Positions 16,350 to 23,895 of a stretch of DNA of 64,000 nucleotides are shown in pieces (within the stretch, counting starts at the first letter, position 1; every line of letters starts with the position of its first letter). A program made the translations under genes and the position numbers. The notes beneath the pieces were generated by a model that was given only the letters and a program-made list of their open reading frames with translations, was not told the DNA's origin and ran no database searches. This stretch comes from Thermoanaerobacterales bacterium (lineage in GTDB: Bacteria; Actinomycetota; Acidimicrobiia; Acidimicrobiales; JACDCH01): assembly GCA_017577565.1 (NCBI GenBank), contig PKRH01000001.1, positions 1 through 64,000 on the forward strand. The letters are read 5' to 3'.

Positions 16350-17307
16350 GGTCGAGGACGGCCCGGGCCGCCATCTCGAGGTCGAGGCCCTCGGCCCGGA
16401 CCCGCAGGTCGAAGTAGAGCAGCACGGTCGCCGCGGCGACGTAGGGCAGCACGACGGTGTTGCCGACGATCCCGCCGAGCGCCAGCAGCGCCCAGCCGGC
16501 GTCGCGACCGACACACACGGCCAGCGCCACCGGCACCGCGGCGAGGGCGGAGGAGATCACCGAGGCGACGATGCCCATGAGCAGCGCGACGCCCATCGTC
16601 GGGAAGTACCGGTTGCGCACCAGCCGCACGGACCGGCGCAGCGCCTCGCCCCCGCCGCACCGCTCGACGCCGATGGCCGGCGCCACCGCGACGAACAGCG
16701 GCATGACGAAGAGCACCCCGACGTAGCAGGCGAGGACGCCGGCGGCCTCGGCCAGCTTGACGAGGACGAACGAGCCGAGCAGCGCCGGCCACCGGCGGCC
16801 GACGGCCCGGGCCATCTCGCCGGCGGGCGCGTCCCGGCCCATCAGCCACTGGCCCACCAGGTGGCCGACGGCCGCGGCGACGCACACGAGCGCGACCGCC
16901 GGCAGCACGTACGCCAGGACGAGGGCGAGGACGTCGCCCGCGGTCGCCTGCGCCCCGTCGTCGAGGAGGACCGGGTCGGTGCCGAACGTCGCGGAGAGCG
17001 TGAGGTCGTCGACGGCGTCCCGCTGCAGCCAGGCGACCACCAGGTGGGTGGGGACGACGAAGGCCGCCGCGAAGGAGAGGAGCCGCAGCGGCCGCGCCTT
17101 CAGGACGGCGAAGCCGCCGTCGAGGACGTCGGCCACCGTCATCGGCCGCAGGGCGACGGTCGGCACGGCGCGGTCGGGTGCCGGGGCGGCGTCGTCGACG
17201 GGCGCCGCGGCGTCGACCGGGGTCGCGGCGTCGGTGACCTGCCGGTCCCCCGCCGCCCCCGGGACCGCCCAGCCTCCTGCCCTCGGGTCCTCCACGGGCG
17301 CCATCAT
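16339..17307 (-). CDS. Multi-pass membrane protein, first gene of the DUF4129/DUF4350/MoxR/DUF58 operon
   Basis: 322 residues. An Ala/Pro/Asp-rich soluble N-terminus (1-60) precedes MTVADVLDGGFAVLKARP, a motif of glycerophosphoryl-diester-phosphodiesterase-type membrane domains (DUF7544/DUF975-like), then about six membrane helices. No catalytic residues are visible. Being the first gene it may set the membrane location of the operon's complex. ATG 17307 and 17304 are adjacent and cannot be separated. The methyltransferase gene starts divergently 43 bases away. Confidence 0.65.
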   Translation of the reverse strand: MMAPVEDPRAGGWAVPGAAGDRQVTDAATPVDAAAPVDDAAPAPDRAVPTVALRPMTVADVLDGGFAVLKARPLRLLSFAAAFVVPTHLVVAWLQRDAVDDLTLSATFGTDPVLLDDGAQATAGDVLALVLAYVLPAVALVCVAAAVGHLVGQWLMGRDAPAGEMARAVGRRWPALLGSFVLVKLAEAAGVLACYVGVLFVMPLFVAVAPAIGVERCGGGEALRRSVRLVRNRYFPTMGVALLMGIVASVISSALAAVPVALAVCVGRDAGWALLALGGIVGNTVVLPYVAAATVLLYFDLRVRAEGLDLEMAARAVLDRAG

Positions 17308-17350
17308 CGCCCATCATGACCCGTGCCGCCGACCGCCCGGGAGGCACCCC

Positions 17351-18112
17351 ATGCACGGCTACCGACCGAACACCTACGGCGACCGGTTCGCCGACGTGTA
17401 CGACGACTGGTACCACGACGTGTCCGACGTCGAGGCGACCGTCGAGCGGGTGGCGGCGCTGGCGGCGGCGCGGGACGGCCGCGTCCTGGAGCTGGGCGCG
17501 GGCAGCGGGCGCCTCGCCGTCCCGCTGGCCGAACGGGGCCTCGAGGTGTGGGCCGTCGACGCGTCGTCGGCCATGCTCGCCCGCCTGCGCTCCAAGCGGG
17601 GCGGGCACCGGGTGCGGGCGGTGCTCGACGACATGGCCGAGCTGCGGTCGGGCGACCTGCCGCGGGACGGCGTGGGGGTCGTCCTGTGCGCCTTCAACAC
17701 GCTGTTCAACCTCACCGACACCGAGTCCCAGCGCCGGTGCCTGCGCCGGGTGGCCGAGCTGCTGATCCCGGACGGCCGGCTGGTCCTGGAGGCGTTCGTG
17801 CCCCCGCCGGACGACCCCGAGCAGGGGGCGGTCGGCGCGGTCGAACCCCGCCACATCGGCCTCGACGAGGTCGTGCTGACCGTCAGCCGCCTCGACCCCG
17901 CCGCCCGCACCGTCACCGGGCAGCACGTCCAGATCACCGAGGCCGGTGTGCGCCTGCGACCGTGGGTGCTGCACTACGCCTCGCCCGAGGAGCTCGACGA
18001 CCTGGCGGCGAGCGCCGGCCTCCGGCTCGTCGAGCGCCACGGCGGGTGGCGGGGCGAGCCGTTCGGCGCGGACTCGGACACCCACGTTTCGCTCTACGCG
18101 CCCGGCACCTGA
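17351..18112 (+). CDS. Class I SAM-dependent methyltransferase
   Basis: 253 residues with a Rossmann methyltransferase fold: motif I VLELGAGSGRLAVPLAERG (about 47-65), acidic ribose-binding Asp in VWAVDASSAMLARL, motif II/III around VVLCAFNTLFNLTD, and a post-core C-terminal beta meander. The start YGDRFADVYDDWYHD resembles small-molecule methyltransferases. Substrate unknown. The ATG has a good ribosome binding site (GGGAGG at 17339-17344). It reads towards galT and could be co-transcribed with it, although galT seems to have its own promoter at 18153. Confidence 0.88.
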   Translation: MHGYRPNTYGDRFADVYDDWYHDVSDVEATVERVAALAAARDGRVLELGAGSGRLAVPLAERGLEVWAVDASSAMLARLRSKRGGHRVRAVLDDMAELRSGDLPRDGVGVVLCAFNTLFNLTDTESQRRCLRRVAELLIPDGRLVLEAFVPPPDDPEQGAVGAVEPRHIGLDEVVLTVSRLDPAARTVTGQHVQITEAGVRLRPWVLHYASPEELDDLAASAGLRLVERHGGWRGEPFGADSDTHVSLYAPGT

Positions 18113-18152
18113 TCGGGCGCCCGACCCGGTCAGCGACCCACCGGCGGACGAG

Positions 18153-18158
18153 TACGTT
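18153..18158 (+). promoter_or_regulatory. Leaderless-type -10 element (galT leader ORF)
   Basis: TACGTT 7 bases before the GTG at 18166. The spacing matches the other leaderless starts in the window and points to the short leader ORF, not galT itself, as the first translated frame. Confidence 0.5.
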
Positions 18159-18165
18159 TGGCGCG

Positions 18166-18237
18166 GTGTCCACGATCGTGGTTCCCCCGCCCCGGCGGGC
18201 ACGCCGTCCCGTCGCCCGCCCGGGCCACGGTTGGTGA
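18166..18237 (+). CDS. Leader ORF of 23 codons, overlapping galT start
   Basis: GTG-initiated frame of 23 residues, VSTIVVPPPRRARRPVARPG followed by HGW, ending in TGA at 18235-18237. The last base of the stop is the first of the galT ATG (TGATG). With the -10 element at 18153 the GTG would be the first codon of a leaderless message, and galT would be reached by ribosomes terminating here. The peptide contains a PPP run, a known ribosome-slowing motif that needs EF-P, and many Arg codons, so it may act as a speed-sensitive leader. It could instead be only untranslated leader; homolog conservation is not visible from one sequence. Confidence 0.45.
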   Translation: MSTIVVPPPRRARRPVARPGHGW

Positions 18238-19211
18238 TGAGCCAGCTCCGACTCAACCCCCTCACCGGCCGGTGGGTCACCATCGCCTCCGGGCGTGACG
18301 ACCGGCCCCGCGAGCTCGCCCGGGACCGGGCACCGGTGCAGGCCGACCCGTCGCTCCCGTGCCCCTTCTGCCGGGGCAACGAGGAGGCGACGCCCCCCGC
18401 CCTGGAGACCTACGACCGCAAGGGCGAGTGGGTCGTCCGGGTCGTCCCCAACCGGTACCCCGCGTTCATCGGCGAGGGGCCGCTGCAGGTCAACAACCTC
18501 GGGCCGGTGTTCACGCAGGCGGACGCCTCCGGCATCCACGAGGTGCTCGTCTTCACCCCCGAGCACGACGCGTCGTGGGCCGACCTGGACGACGCCCAGG
18601 CGGCGGTGACGATGGCGGCGCTGCGCGACCGGATGGAGGCCCACGCCCGGCGCCCGCACATCCGCTACACGCAGGCCATCGTCAACCACGGCCGCGAGGC
18701 CGGCGCCAGCCTCGAGCACCCGCACGGCCAGCTGCTCGGCATCCCCTTCGTGCCCGGCGAGATCGCCGAGGAGGAGGCGGGCTTCCGCCGCTTCGAGGGG
18801 TCGTGCGTGATCTGCGCGACGATCGAGGCCGAGGAGGCGGCCGGCCACCGGGTCGTCCACGCCGACGACCGGGTGCTGGTGGTGTGCCCGTTCTGGTCCG
18901 GCACGCCCTACGAGATGCTGGTCATGCCCCGGGCCCACGAGGTCCACATCGTCGACGCCGCGCCGCCGGACGTCAGCGCCGTCGGGCGGGCCGTGCGGGA
19001 CGTGCTCGCCCGCCTGCGGGCCACGCTCGGCGACGTCGCCTACAACGTCGTGTTCCACACGGCGCCGCACCGCCACAGCGGGCCGTTCCACTGGCACGTC
19101 CACGTGCTGCCGCGGGTCACGACGGTCGCCGGCTTCGAGCAGGGCACCGGGGTGATGATCGACGTCGTCGCCCCGGAGATGGCCGCCCGGCACCTCGCGG
19201 TCACGAGCTGA
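18237..19211 (+). CDS. galT: Galactose-1-phosphate uridylyltransferase (GalT family)
   Basis: Transfers UMP between UDP-glucose and galactose-1-phosphate through a uridylyl-His intermediate (Leloir pathway). The 324 residues hold the nucleophile motif HPH (161-163, in LEHPHGQLLGIPF), the zinc-type Cys pair CPFC near residue 42 and the C-terminal HxH of FHWHVHVLPR. An alternative in this superfamily is an ADP- or UDP-sugar pyrophosphorylase of the HIT fold, but HPHGQ favours GalT. A galE gene is present at 57.8 kb. Its ATG has no Shine-Dalgarno sequence and overlaps the leader ORF stop. Its final 11 bases overlap the end of the opposite-strand flavin reductase gene. Confidence 0.88.
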   Translation: MSQLRLNPLTGRWVTIASGRDDRPRELARDRAPVQADPSLPCPFCRGNEEATPPALETYDRKGEWVVRVVPNRYPAFIGEGPLQVNNLGPVFTQADASGIHEVLVFTPEHDASWADLDDAQAAVTMAALRDRMEAHARRPHIRYTQAIVNHGREAGASLEHPHGQLLGIPFVPGEIAEEEAGFRRFEGSCVICATIEAEEAAGHRVVHADDRVLVVCPFWSGTPYEMLVMPRAHEVHIVDAAPPDVSAVGRAVRDVLARLRATLGDVAYNVVFHTAPHRHSGPFHWHVHVLPRVTTVAGFEQGTGVMIDVVAPEMAARHLAVTS

Positions 19212-19803
19212 GCGGGGGCGGCGGCGACCAGCCGCCGGCCCGGACCGAGGCCGGGGCCGGCCGGTCCCCGGCCGGGTGGCCGGCGTCGAGGTCGCGCACG
19301 TCGGACAGGCGGAGGGGGGTGAACGGCCCGGTCGTGCGCACCTCGACGGGGTCGAGGACGACGCACACGTGGTCCCCGCCCTCGTCGAGGAGCGCGACCC
19401 GCCGGCCGACGAGGCGGTGGGGGCAGGCGGCCAGCACCGGCACGCCGCCGGGCCCCCCGGCGACGTCGAGGCCGGCGAACTTGTCGACCCGGTCGCCCGA
19501 GAGCGTGCCGAACCGCTCGGCGAGGTCGCGGTCGTCGGCGGTGAGGAAGTGGACGGCGGCGTGGGTCGACAGGAGGCCGACGCGGTAGGTGTGGTTGGCC
19601 TTGGACAGCCACACCGTGTAGCGCCGGGGCTCGATGCTGCTCTGGGCGTGGAAGCCGACCAGGCAGCCGGCCCGCTCCCGCGGCGAGGCGACGGTGACGA
19701 CGGCCATCGGCCCGTCGAGCGACCGGACGAGCGCGTCGAGCGCGTCGTCACCGGTGGCCGGGCCGTCGCCGCCCGCGCCGCGGGGCTCCAGGAGGGAGGT
19801 CAC
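19201..19803 (-). CDS. Flavin reductase-like FMN-binding protein
   Basis: 200 residues with a split-barrel FMN-binding fold. The N-terminal AVVTVASPRERAGCLVGFHAQSSIEP matches the flavin reductase domain start (the Cys/Gly and Ser contacts with the flavin phosphate), and SKANHTYRVGLLSTHAAVHFLTADDRDLAERFGTLSGDRVDKF is the usual next block. The C-terminal 30 residues are Pro/Gly/Ala-rich. It may supply reduced flavin to a monooxygenase or be an oxidoreductase itself; no partner gene is adjacent. GTG 19803 is preceded by TAGGGA seven bases upstream. Gene end overlaps galT tail-to-tail. Confidence 0.82.
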   Translation of the reverse strand: MTSLLEPRGAGGDGPATGDDALDALVRSLDGPMAVVTVASPRERAGCLVGFHAQSSIEPRRYTVWLSKANHTYRVGLLSTHAAVHFLTADDRDLAERFGTLSGDRVDKFAGLDVAGGPGGVPVLAACPHRLVGRRVALLDEGGDHVCVVLDPVEVRTTGPFTPLRLSDVRDLDAGHPAGDRPAPASVRAGGWSPPPPLSS

Positions 19804-19928
19804 GGTCAGGTCCCTACCCGCCGGGCGGCCGGGGCGATCCCGCGGCACCCCCACGCCCCGTCCTCCCGGTCCCGGCGTCCCCCACCACCACGACCGCACG
19901 CCATGGACGCCAGGACCGGAGGGGCGGG

Positions 19929-20789
19929 TCAACCGCCGTCGGGGGCGGGGCGGTCGGCGGCGAGGGACGTCGCGGCGTCGTAGGCCCGGCGGCGGGGGAC
20001 GCCCAGGCGGGCGGCGACGGTGCGGGCGGCGTCCCGGGGCGTCGCGCCGGCGGCCAGCTCGGCCTCGACCGCCCGGCGGACCTCCTCGTCCCCCGCCGGC
20101 GACGGGGCCGGCGCGCCCTCGAGCACGACGACGATCTCCCCCGGCGGGCGCCGCTCCTCGGCCCAGGCGACGGCCTCGGCCAGCGTGCCCCGCCACACCT
20201 CCTCGTGGAGCTTGGTCAGCTCCCGGGCGACGGCGACCCGCCGGTCCCCGCCGCACACCGCGGCCAGGTCGGCGAGCGTGCGGGCCAGCCGGTGGGGCGC
20301 CTCGAACAGCACCGTCGTCCGGCGCTCGGCGGCGACCTCGGCCAGGCGCTCGTCCCGGGCCGCGCCCTTGCGGGGCAGGAAGCCCTCGAAGGCGAACCGC
20401 CCGGCCGGCAGACCGCTGACGACCAGCGCGGCCAGCGCCGCCGACGGCCCCGGGACGACCTCCACGGCGTGCCCGGCCTCGACCGCCGCCGCCACCAGCC
20501 GCCGGCCCGGGTCGGAGATGCCGGGCATGCCGGCGTCGGACACGAGCGCCACCCGGTCGCCCCGGGCCAGCCGGGCCAGCACGGCCGGGACCTCGCGCTC
20601 CTCGGTGTGGTCGTTCACCACCACGAGCGGCCGCCGCTCGATGCCGGCCAGCGACAGCAGCTTGCCGGTCCGGCGGGTGTCCTCGCAGCAGACGACGTCG
20701 GCCGAGGCCAGCGCCTCGGCCGCCCGGGGGGTGAGGTCGCCCAGGTTGCCGATGGGGGTGCCGACGAGCACGAGCGCGCCGGCGCTCAC
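19929..20789 (-). CDS. rsmI: 16S rRNA (cytidine-2'-O)-methyltransferase RsmI
   Basis: Methylates the 2'-O of C1402 in the ribosomal decoding centre. The 286 residues start LVLVGTPIGNLGDLTPRAAEAL, the SAM-binding tetrapyrrole-methylase-type signature, and include CCEDTRRTGKLL, LVSDAGMPGISDPG and VPGPSAALAALVVSGLP, all RsmI landmarks. The C-terminal helix-turn-helix-like tail ends in RRRAYDAATSL. GTG start overlaps the stop of the DUF192 gene (20786-20789), so both are coupled. A 125-base gap without recognisable signals follows towards the flavin reductase gene. Confidence 0.96.
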   Translation of the reverse strand: MSAGALVLVGTPIGNLGDLTPRAAEALASADVVCCEDTRRTGKLLSLAGIERRPLVVVNDHTEEREVPAVLARLARGDRVALVSDAGMPGISDPGRRLVAAAVEAGHAVEVVPGPSAALAALVVSGLPAGRFAFEGFLPRKGAARDERLAEVAAERRTTVLFEAPHRLARTLADLAAVCGGDRRVAVARELTKLHEEVWRGTLAEAVAWAEERRPPGEIVVVLEGAPAPSPAGDEEVRRAVEAELAAGATPRDAARTVAARLGVPRRRAYDAATSLAADRPAPDGG

Positions 20790-21124
20790 CCCTTGACCTC
20801 GAGCTGGTCGCCGGGCGCCAGGCCCCAGCGCTCGAAGGCGCCGGCCTCGGCCTCGATGACGGACCGGGCGCGCCAGACCGGCAGCGAGATGCGGTACGGG
20901 GGCATGGTCAGCGTGCGCACGACCCGCATGTCGGCGTCGCAGAAGGCGACGTCGATCGGGAACCGCATGCCGACCGTGTGCACCGACCGGGCGGGCCGCA
21001 GCAGGATGGCGCCCGAGAAGCCCTCCCGGCCGAGCAGGCCCTTCGCCCGGGCGCGGTGGCCGTCGGCGATCTCGAGGCTCGCGAGGACCTCGCCGTCACG
21101 CAGCAGCCACGGCACGACGACCAT
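20786..21124 (-). CDS. DUF192 family protein
   Basis: 112 residues of the DUF192 family: RARAKGLLGREGFSGAILLRP, then VHTVGMRFPIDVAFCDADMRVVRTL and the end GDQLEVKG. These small beta proteins are usually exported or lie beside transport and translation genes; biochemical role unknown. No signal peptide is visible here, which is unusual as many homologues have one. ATG 21124 is followed by overlapping coupling to rsmI. Upstream lies a 44-base gap to the alpha/beta hydrolase gene on the same strand. Confidence 0.85.
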   Translation of the reverse strand: MVVVPWLLRDGEVLASLEIADGHRARAKGLLGREGFSGAILLRPARSVHTVGMRFPIDVAFCDADMRVVRTLTMPPYRISLPVWRARSVIEAEAGAFERWGLAPGDQLEVKG

Positions 21125-21168
21125 GATGCCGAGCGCGCCCCGTGGGGACACAGCCCGGGGGCGTGGGC

Positions 21169-22014
21169 TCACCCGCCGCCGGTGTGGCGGGCGATCGCCG
21201 CCACGAGCACGTCGTGGTCCTGCGGATCGACGCCGTGACCGGCCCCCTCCAGCACCAGCAGCTCGGCCCCGGGGATCGCCGCCGCCAGCGCCCGGCCGTG
21301 GCCCAGCGGGAACATCGGGTCCGCCGTGCCGTGGACGACCAGCGTCGGCACGGTGATCGCGGACAGCGGCCCGTACGACCGGGGGTCGTCGTGGAGCAGG
21401 TCGTGGTTCTGCGACGCCGCCACGTCGCGGGCCCGGGCGACGTCCCGGCGCACGAGGTCGCGGGCGGCGGCCTCGTCGAAGGGCCGCTGGCCGCCGGCCA
21501 GGACCCGGGCGTAGGCGACGAGGTGCTCGACCACCGACGCCGGGTCGTCCCAGTCGACCGTCGCCGTGCGCACGAACCGGGTGAACCGCTCGGTCGGCGG
21601 CGGGAGCGGGTGGCCGACGGGCTCGATCACCGACGTGCTGACCAGCACGAGCGACCGCACGCGCTCGGGGTGCGCGAGGGCCAGCTCCTGCCCGATCCCG
21701 CCGCCGGCGGACACGCCGACGACGTGCGCGGCGCCGATGCCGTGGGCGTCGAGCACGCCGGCCGCGTCGTCCGTCAGGGCGTGGCCGTCGTAGGTCGGGC
21801 GGCCCGGCTCGTCGGTGGTCGACCGGCCGGTGTCGCGGTGGTCGTAGCGGACGACGTACCGGCCGTGGCCGGCGAGTCGCCGGCAGAGGCCCTCGTCCCA
21901 CCCCAGCATCGACGCCCCCGACCCGGCGACGAGGAGCACCGGCGGGTCGGCCGCGTCGCCGAACGCCTCGGTGCACAGCTCGACCCCGTCCACCTCGACC
22001 ATGCGCTCTGCCAT
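21169..22014 (-). CDS. Alpha/beta hydrolase
   Basis: 281-residue hydrolase with a normal alpha/beta fold. Nucleophile elbow GVSAGG (Ser about 107), acid in VHGTADPMFPLGHG and catalytic His in LEGAGHGVDPQDHD. The oxyanion segment is LLVAGSGASMLGWD, close to aclacinomycin methylesterase RdmC and similar polyketide-ester hydrolases, but substrate specificity cannot be read. It follows ychF on the same strand after a likely terminator (22044-22067), so it probably has its own promoter in the 50-base gap or is weakly read through. Confidence 0.88.
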   Translation of the reverse strand: MAERMVEVDGVELCTEAFGDAADPPVLLVAGSGASMLGWDEGLCRRLAGHGRYVVRYDHRDTGRSTTDEPGRPTYDGHALTDDAAGVLDAHGIGAAHVVGVSAGGGIGQELALAHPERVRSLVLVSTSVIEPVGHPLPPPTERFTRFVRTATVDWDDPASVVEHLVAYARVLAGGQRPFDEAAARDLVRRDVARARDVAASQNHDLLHDDPRSYGPLSAITVPTLVVHGTADPMFPLGHGRALAAAIPGAELLVLEGAGHGVDPQDHDVLVAAIARHTGGG

Positions 22015-22043
22015 GTCGCCTCCCGACGCCGGTGCCCCAGGCG

Positions 22044-22067
22044 AGGGGCGGCGTGCCCGCCGCCCCT
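22044..22067 (-). terminator. GC-rich hairpin after ychF
   Basis: AGGGGCGGC and GCCGCCCCT form a perfect 9-base stem with a 6-base loop, starting at the ychF stop codon. There is no U-tract, as is common in high-GC actinobacteria, so it may be a weak terminator or an mRNA-stabilising hairpin. Confidence 0.6.
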
Positions 22068-23142
22068 ACACGTTGAAGCGGATCTCCAGGACGTCGCCGT
22101 CCTGGACCTCGTAGTCCTTGCCCTCGACCCGCACCTTGCCGAGCTCCCGGGCCTTCGCCCAGGAGCCGATCTCGACCAGCTCGTCCCAGCGGATGACCTC
22201 GGCCCGGATGAAGCCCTTCTCGAAGTCGCTGTGGATGACCCCGGCGCACCGGGGCGCCTTCCAGCCGGCCTTGAAGGTCCAGGCCCGGGTCTCCTTCTCG
22301 CCGGTGGTGAAGAAGGTCCGCAGCCCGAGCAGGTGGTAGGCGGCGTGGACGAAGCGGGGCAGGCCGCCCTCCCCCAGCCCGAGCGCCTCCAGCATCTCGG
22401 CCCGCTCCTCCTCCGGGAGCTGGGCCGCCTCGGCCTCGAGCTGCACGCACATGCCGAGCACCTCGGCCCGGCCGCCGAGCTCCTCCTCGACGGGCCGGAC
22501 GACCGAGGCGACGTCGTCGAGCTGGTCCTCGCCCACGTTGACCACGGCCAGCACGGGCCGGTTCGTGAGCAGGAACCACGGCGCGAGCAGGGCGCGGGTG
22601 TCCTCGTCGAGGTCGCTGCGGTAGATGGGCGTGCCCTCGGCCAGAGCGGCCTCGGCGGCCTCCAGCGCCGCCACCTCCTCGGCCAGCGACTTGTCGGCCT
22701 TGGCCGCCTTACGCCGCTTGGCCAGGTGGTTCTCGACCGACTCCAGGTCGGCGAGGGTCAGCTCCAGCTCGATGACCCGCAGGTGCTCGAGGGGGTCGGA
22801 CGGGCCGGGCACCTCGGGGTCCTCGAAGGCTCGCAGCACGTAGACGACGGCGTCGACCTCGCGGATGTTGGCCAGGAAGCGGTTGCCCAGCCCCTCGCCC
22901 TTGCTGGCCCCCTCGACGAGCCCGCCGATGTCGACGAACTGGACGCTGGCCGGCACGACGTTCCGGCTGTTCGACATCCGGGCCAGGGCGTCGAGCCGGG
23001 GGTCGGGCACCTTGGCCACCCCGACGTTGGGGTCGCGGGTGGCGAACGCGTACGGGGCCGCGAGGGCACCGCCGCCCGCCAGGGCGTTGTACAGCGACGA
23101 CTTGCCGGCGTTGGGGAGACCGACGAAACCGAAGCGTTCCAC
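22066..23142 (-). CDS. ychF: Ribosome-associated ATPase/GTPase YchF (OLA1 family)
   Basis: Obg-type P-loop protein that binds ATP rather than GTP and is linked to translation and oxidative stress. 358 residues: P-loop GLPNAGKSS (8-16), switch/G3 DIGGLVEGASKGEGLGNRFL, the family's altered NKxD equivalent NVGED, a coiled-coil arm (ALEAAEAALAE) and the C-terminal TGS domain from WTFKAGWKAPRCAGVIHSDFEKGFIRAE. TAGCCT lies 6 bases before the GTG 23142 start, so it is probably leaderless. The SIMPL gene is divergent, 96 bases away. Confidence 0.97.
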   Translation of the reverse strand: MERFGFVGLPNAGKSSLYNALAGGGALAAPYAFATRDPNVGVAKVPDPRLDALARMSNSRNVVPASVQFVDIGGLVEGASKGEGLGNRFLANIREVDAVVYVLRAFEDPEVPGPSDPLEHLRVIELELTLADLESVENHLAKRRKAAKADKSLAEEVAALEAAEAALAEGTPIYRSDLDEDTRALLAPWFLLTNRPVLAVVNVGEDQLDDVASVVRPVEEELGGRAEVLGMCVQLEAEAAQLPEEERAEMLEALGLGEGGLPRFVHAAYHLLGLRTFFTTGEKETRAWTFKAGWKAPRCAGVIHSDFEKGFIRAEVIRWDELVEIGSWAKARELGKVRVEGKDYEVQDGDVLEIRFNV

Positions 23143-23148
23143 CCGGGC

Positions 23149-23154
23149 AGGCTA
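23149..23154 (-). promoter_or_regulatory. Leaderless-type -10 element (ychF)
   Basis: TAGCCT on the minus strand, 6 bases before GTG 23142; one of the clearest leaderless signatures in the window. Confidence 0.6.
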
Positions 23155-23225
23155 CTCACGGCCCGGCCCCGACCCGCCAGGCGGCGCGACGAGGCCGGGG
23201 ACGCACGGAGGGTGGCGAGGCGGGG

Positions 23226-23231
23226 TAGGTT
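23226..23231 (+). promoter_or_regulatory. Leaderless-type -10 element (SIMPL gene)
   Basis: TAGGTT 7 bases before ATG 23239. It faces the ychF promoter about 70 bases away, so the two genes have separate promoters in one divergent region. Confidence 0.6.
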
Positions 23232-23238
23232 GCCGACC

Positions 23239-23895
23239 ATGGAGCGGGAGATCGTCGTCCGGGGCACGGGTGAGGCGCGCGCCCTCCCGGACCGCGCCAG
23301 CCTCCGCGTCGAGACCACGGCGGACCACAAGACGCGGGAGGGGGCCTACGAGGCCCGGGCCCGGCTGGCGGCCCAGGTGGATGCCGTGCTGGCCGAGCAC
23401 CGCAACGCCATCGGCCGCACGACGATCGCCGCCAGCTGGCTGCGGCCCCGCACCCGCTGGCACCGGGGGGAGGACGTCCGGACCGGCTGGCGGGCCAACC
23501 GCACGACCTTCGTCGAGGTCGTCGTGCTCGACGCCCTCGGCGAGATCATGGCGGGGGTCGTCGAGGCCGGCAGCACCGTGCAGGGGCCGGACTGGCAGAT
23601 GGCGCCGACCAACCCCGCCTTCGACCAGGCCCGCCGGGCCGCCGCCGAGGACGCCCGCCACCGGGCCGAGTCCTACGCCGAGGCCCTCGGCCTGCAGCTC
23701 GGGCCGGTCGCCTGGGTGGCCGAGCCCGGCATGCGGGACGGCGGCGACGCCCCCGTCGCCGCCAGCCGGATCGAGCCCACCGCGGTGGCGGGCGCCGAGG
23801 CGCTGGGATCCGACCCCGGCGAGCCGTCCGAGGACCTGACCCCCGCGGAGATGACGGTCGAGGCGACCGTCGAGGTGGGGTTCCGGATCCTGTGA
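23239..23895 (+). CDS. SIMPL-domain (DUF541) protein
   Basis: 218 residues of the SIMPL/DUF541 family: REIVVRGTGEARALPDRASLRVETTA at the start, SWLRPRTRWHRGE and RANRTTFVEVVVLDALGEIMAGVVEAG in the middle, QARRAAAEDARHRAESYAEALGL as the long helix. Homologues are often periplasmic or cell-surface and linked to oxidative stress or membrane assembly, but no signal peptide is visible here, suggesting a cytoplasmic form. The stop overlaps the GTG of the PHP gene (23892-23895). Confidence 0.85.
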   Translation: MEREIVVRGTGEARALPDRASLRVETTADHKTREGAYEARARLAAQVDAVLAEHRNAIGRTTIAASWLRPRTRWHRGEDVRTGWRANRTTFVEVVVLDALGEIMAGVVEAGSTVQGPDWQMAPTNPAFDQARRAAAEDARHRAESYAEALGLQLGPVAWVAEPGMRDGGDAPVAASRIEPTAVAGAEALGSDPGEPSEDLTPAEMTVEATVEVGFRIL

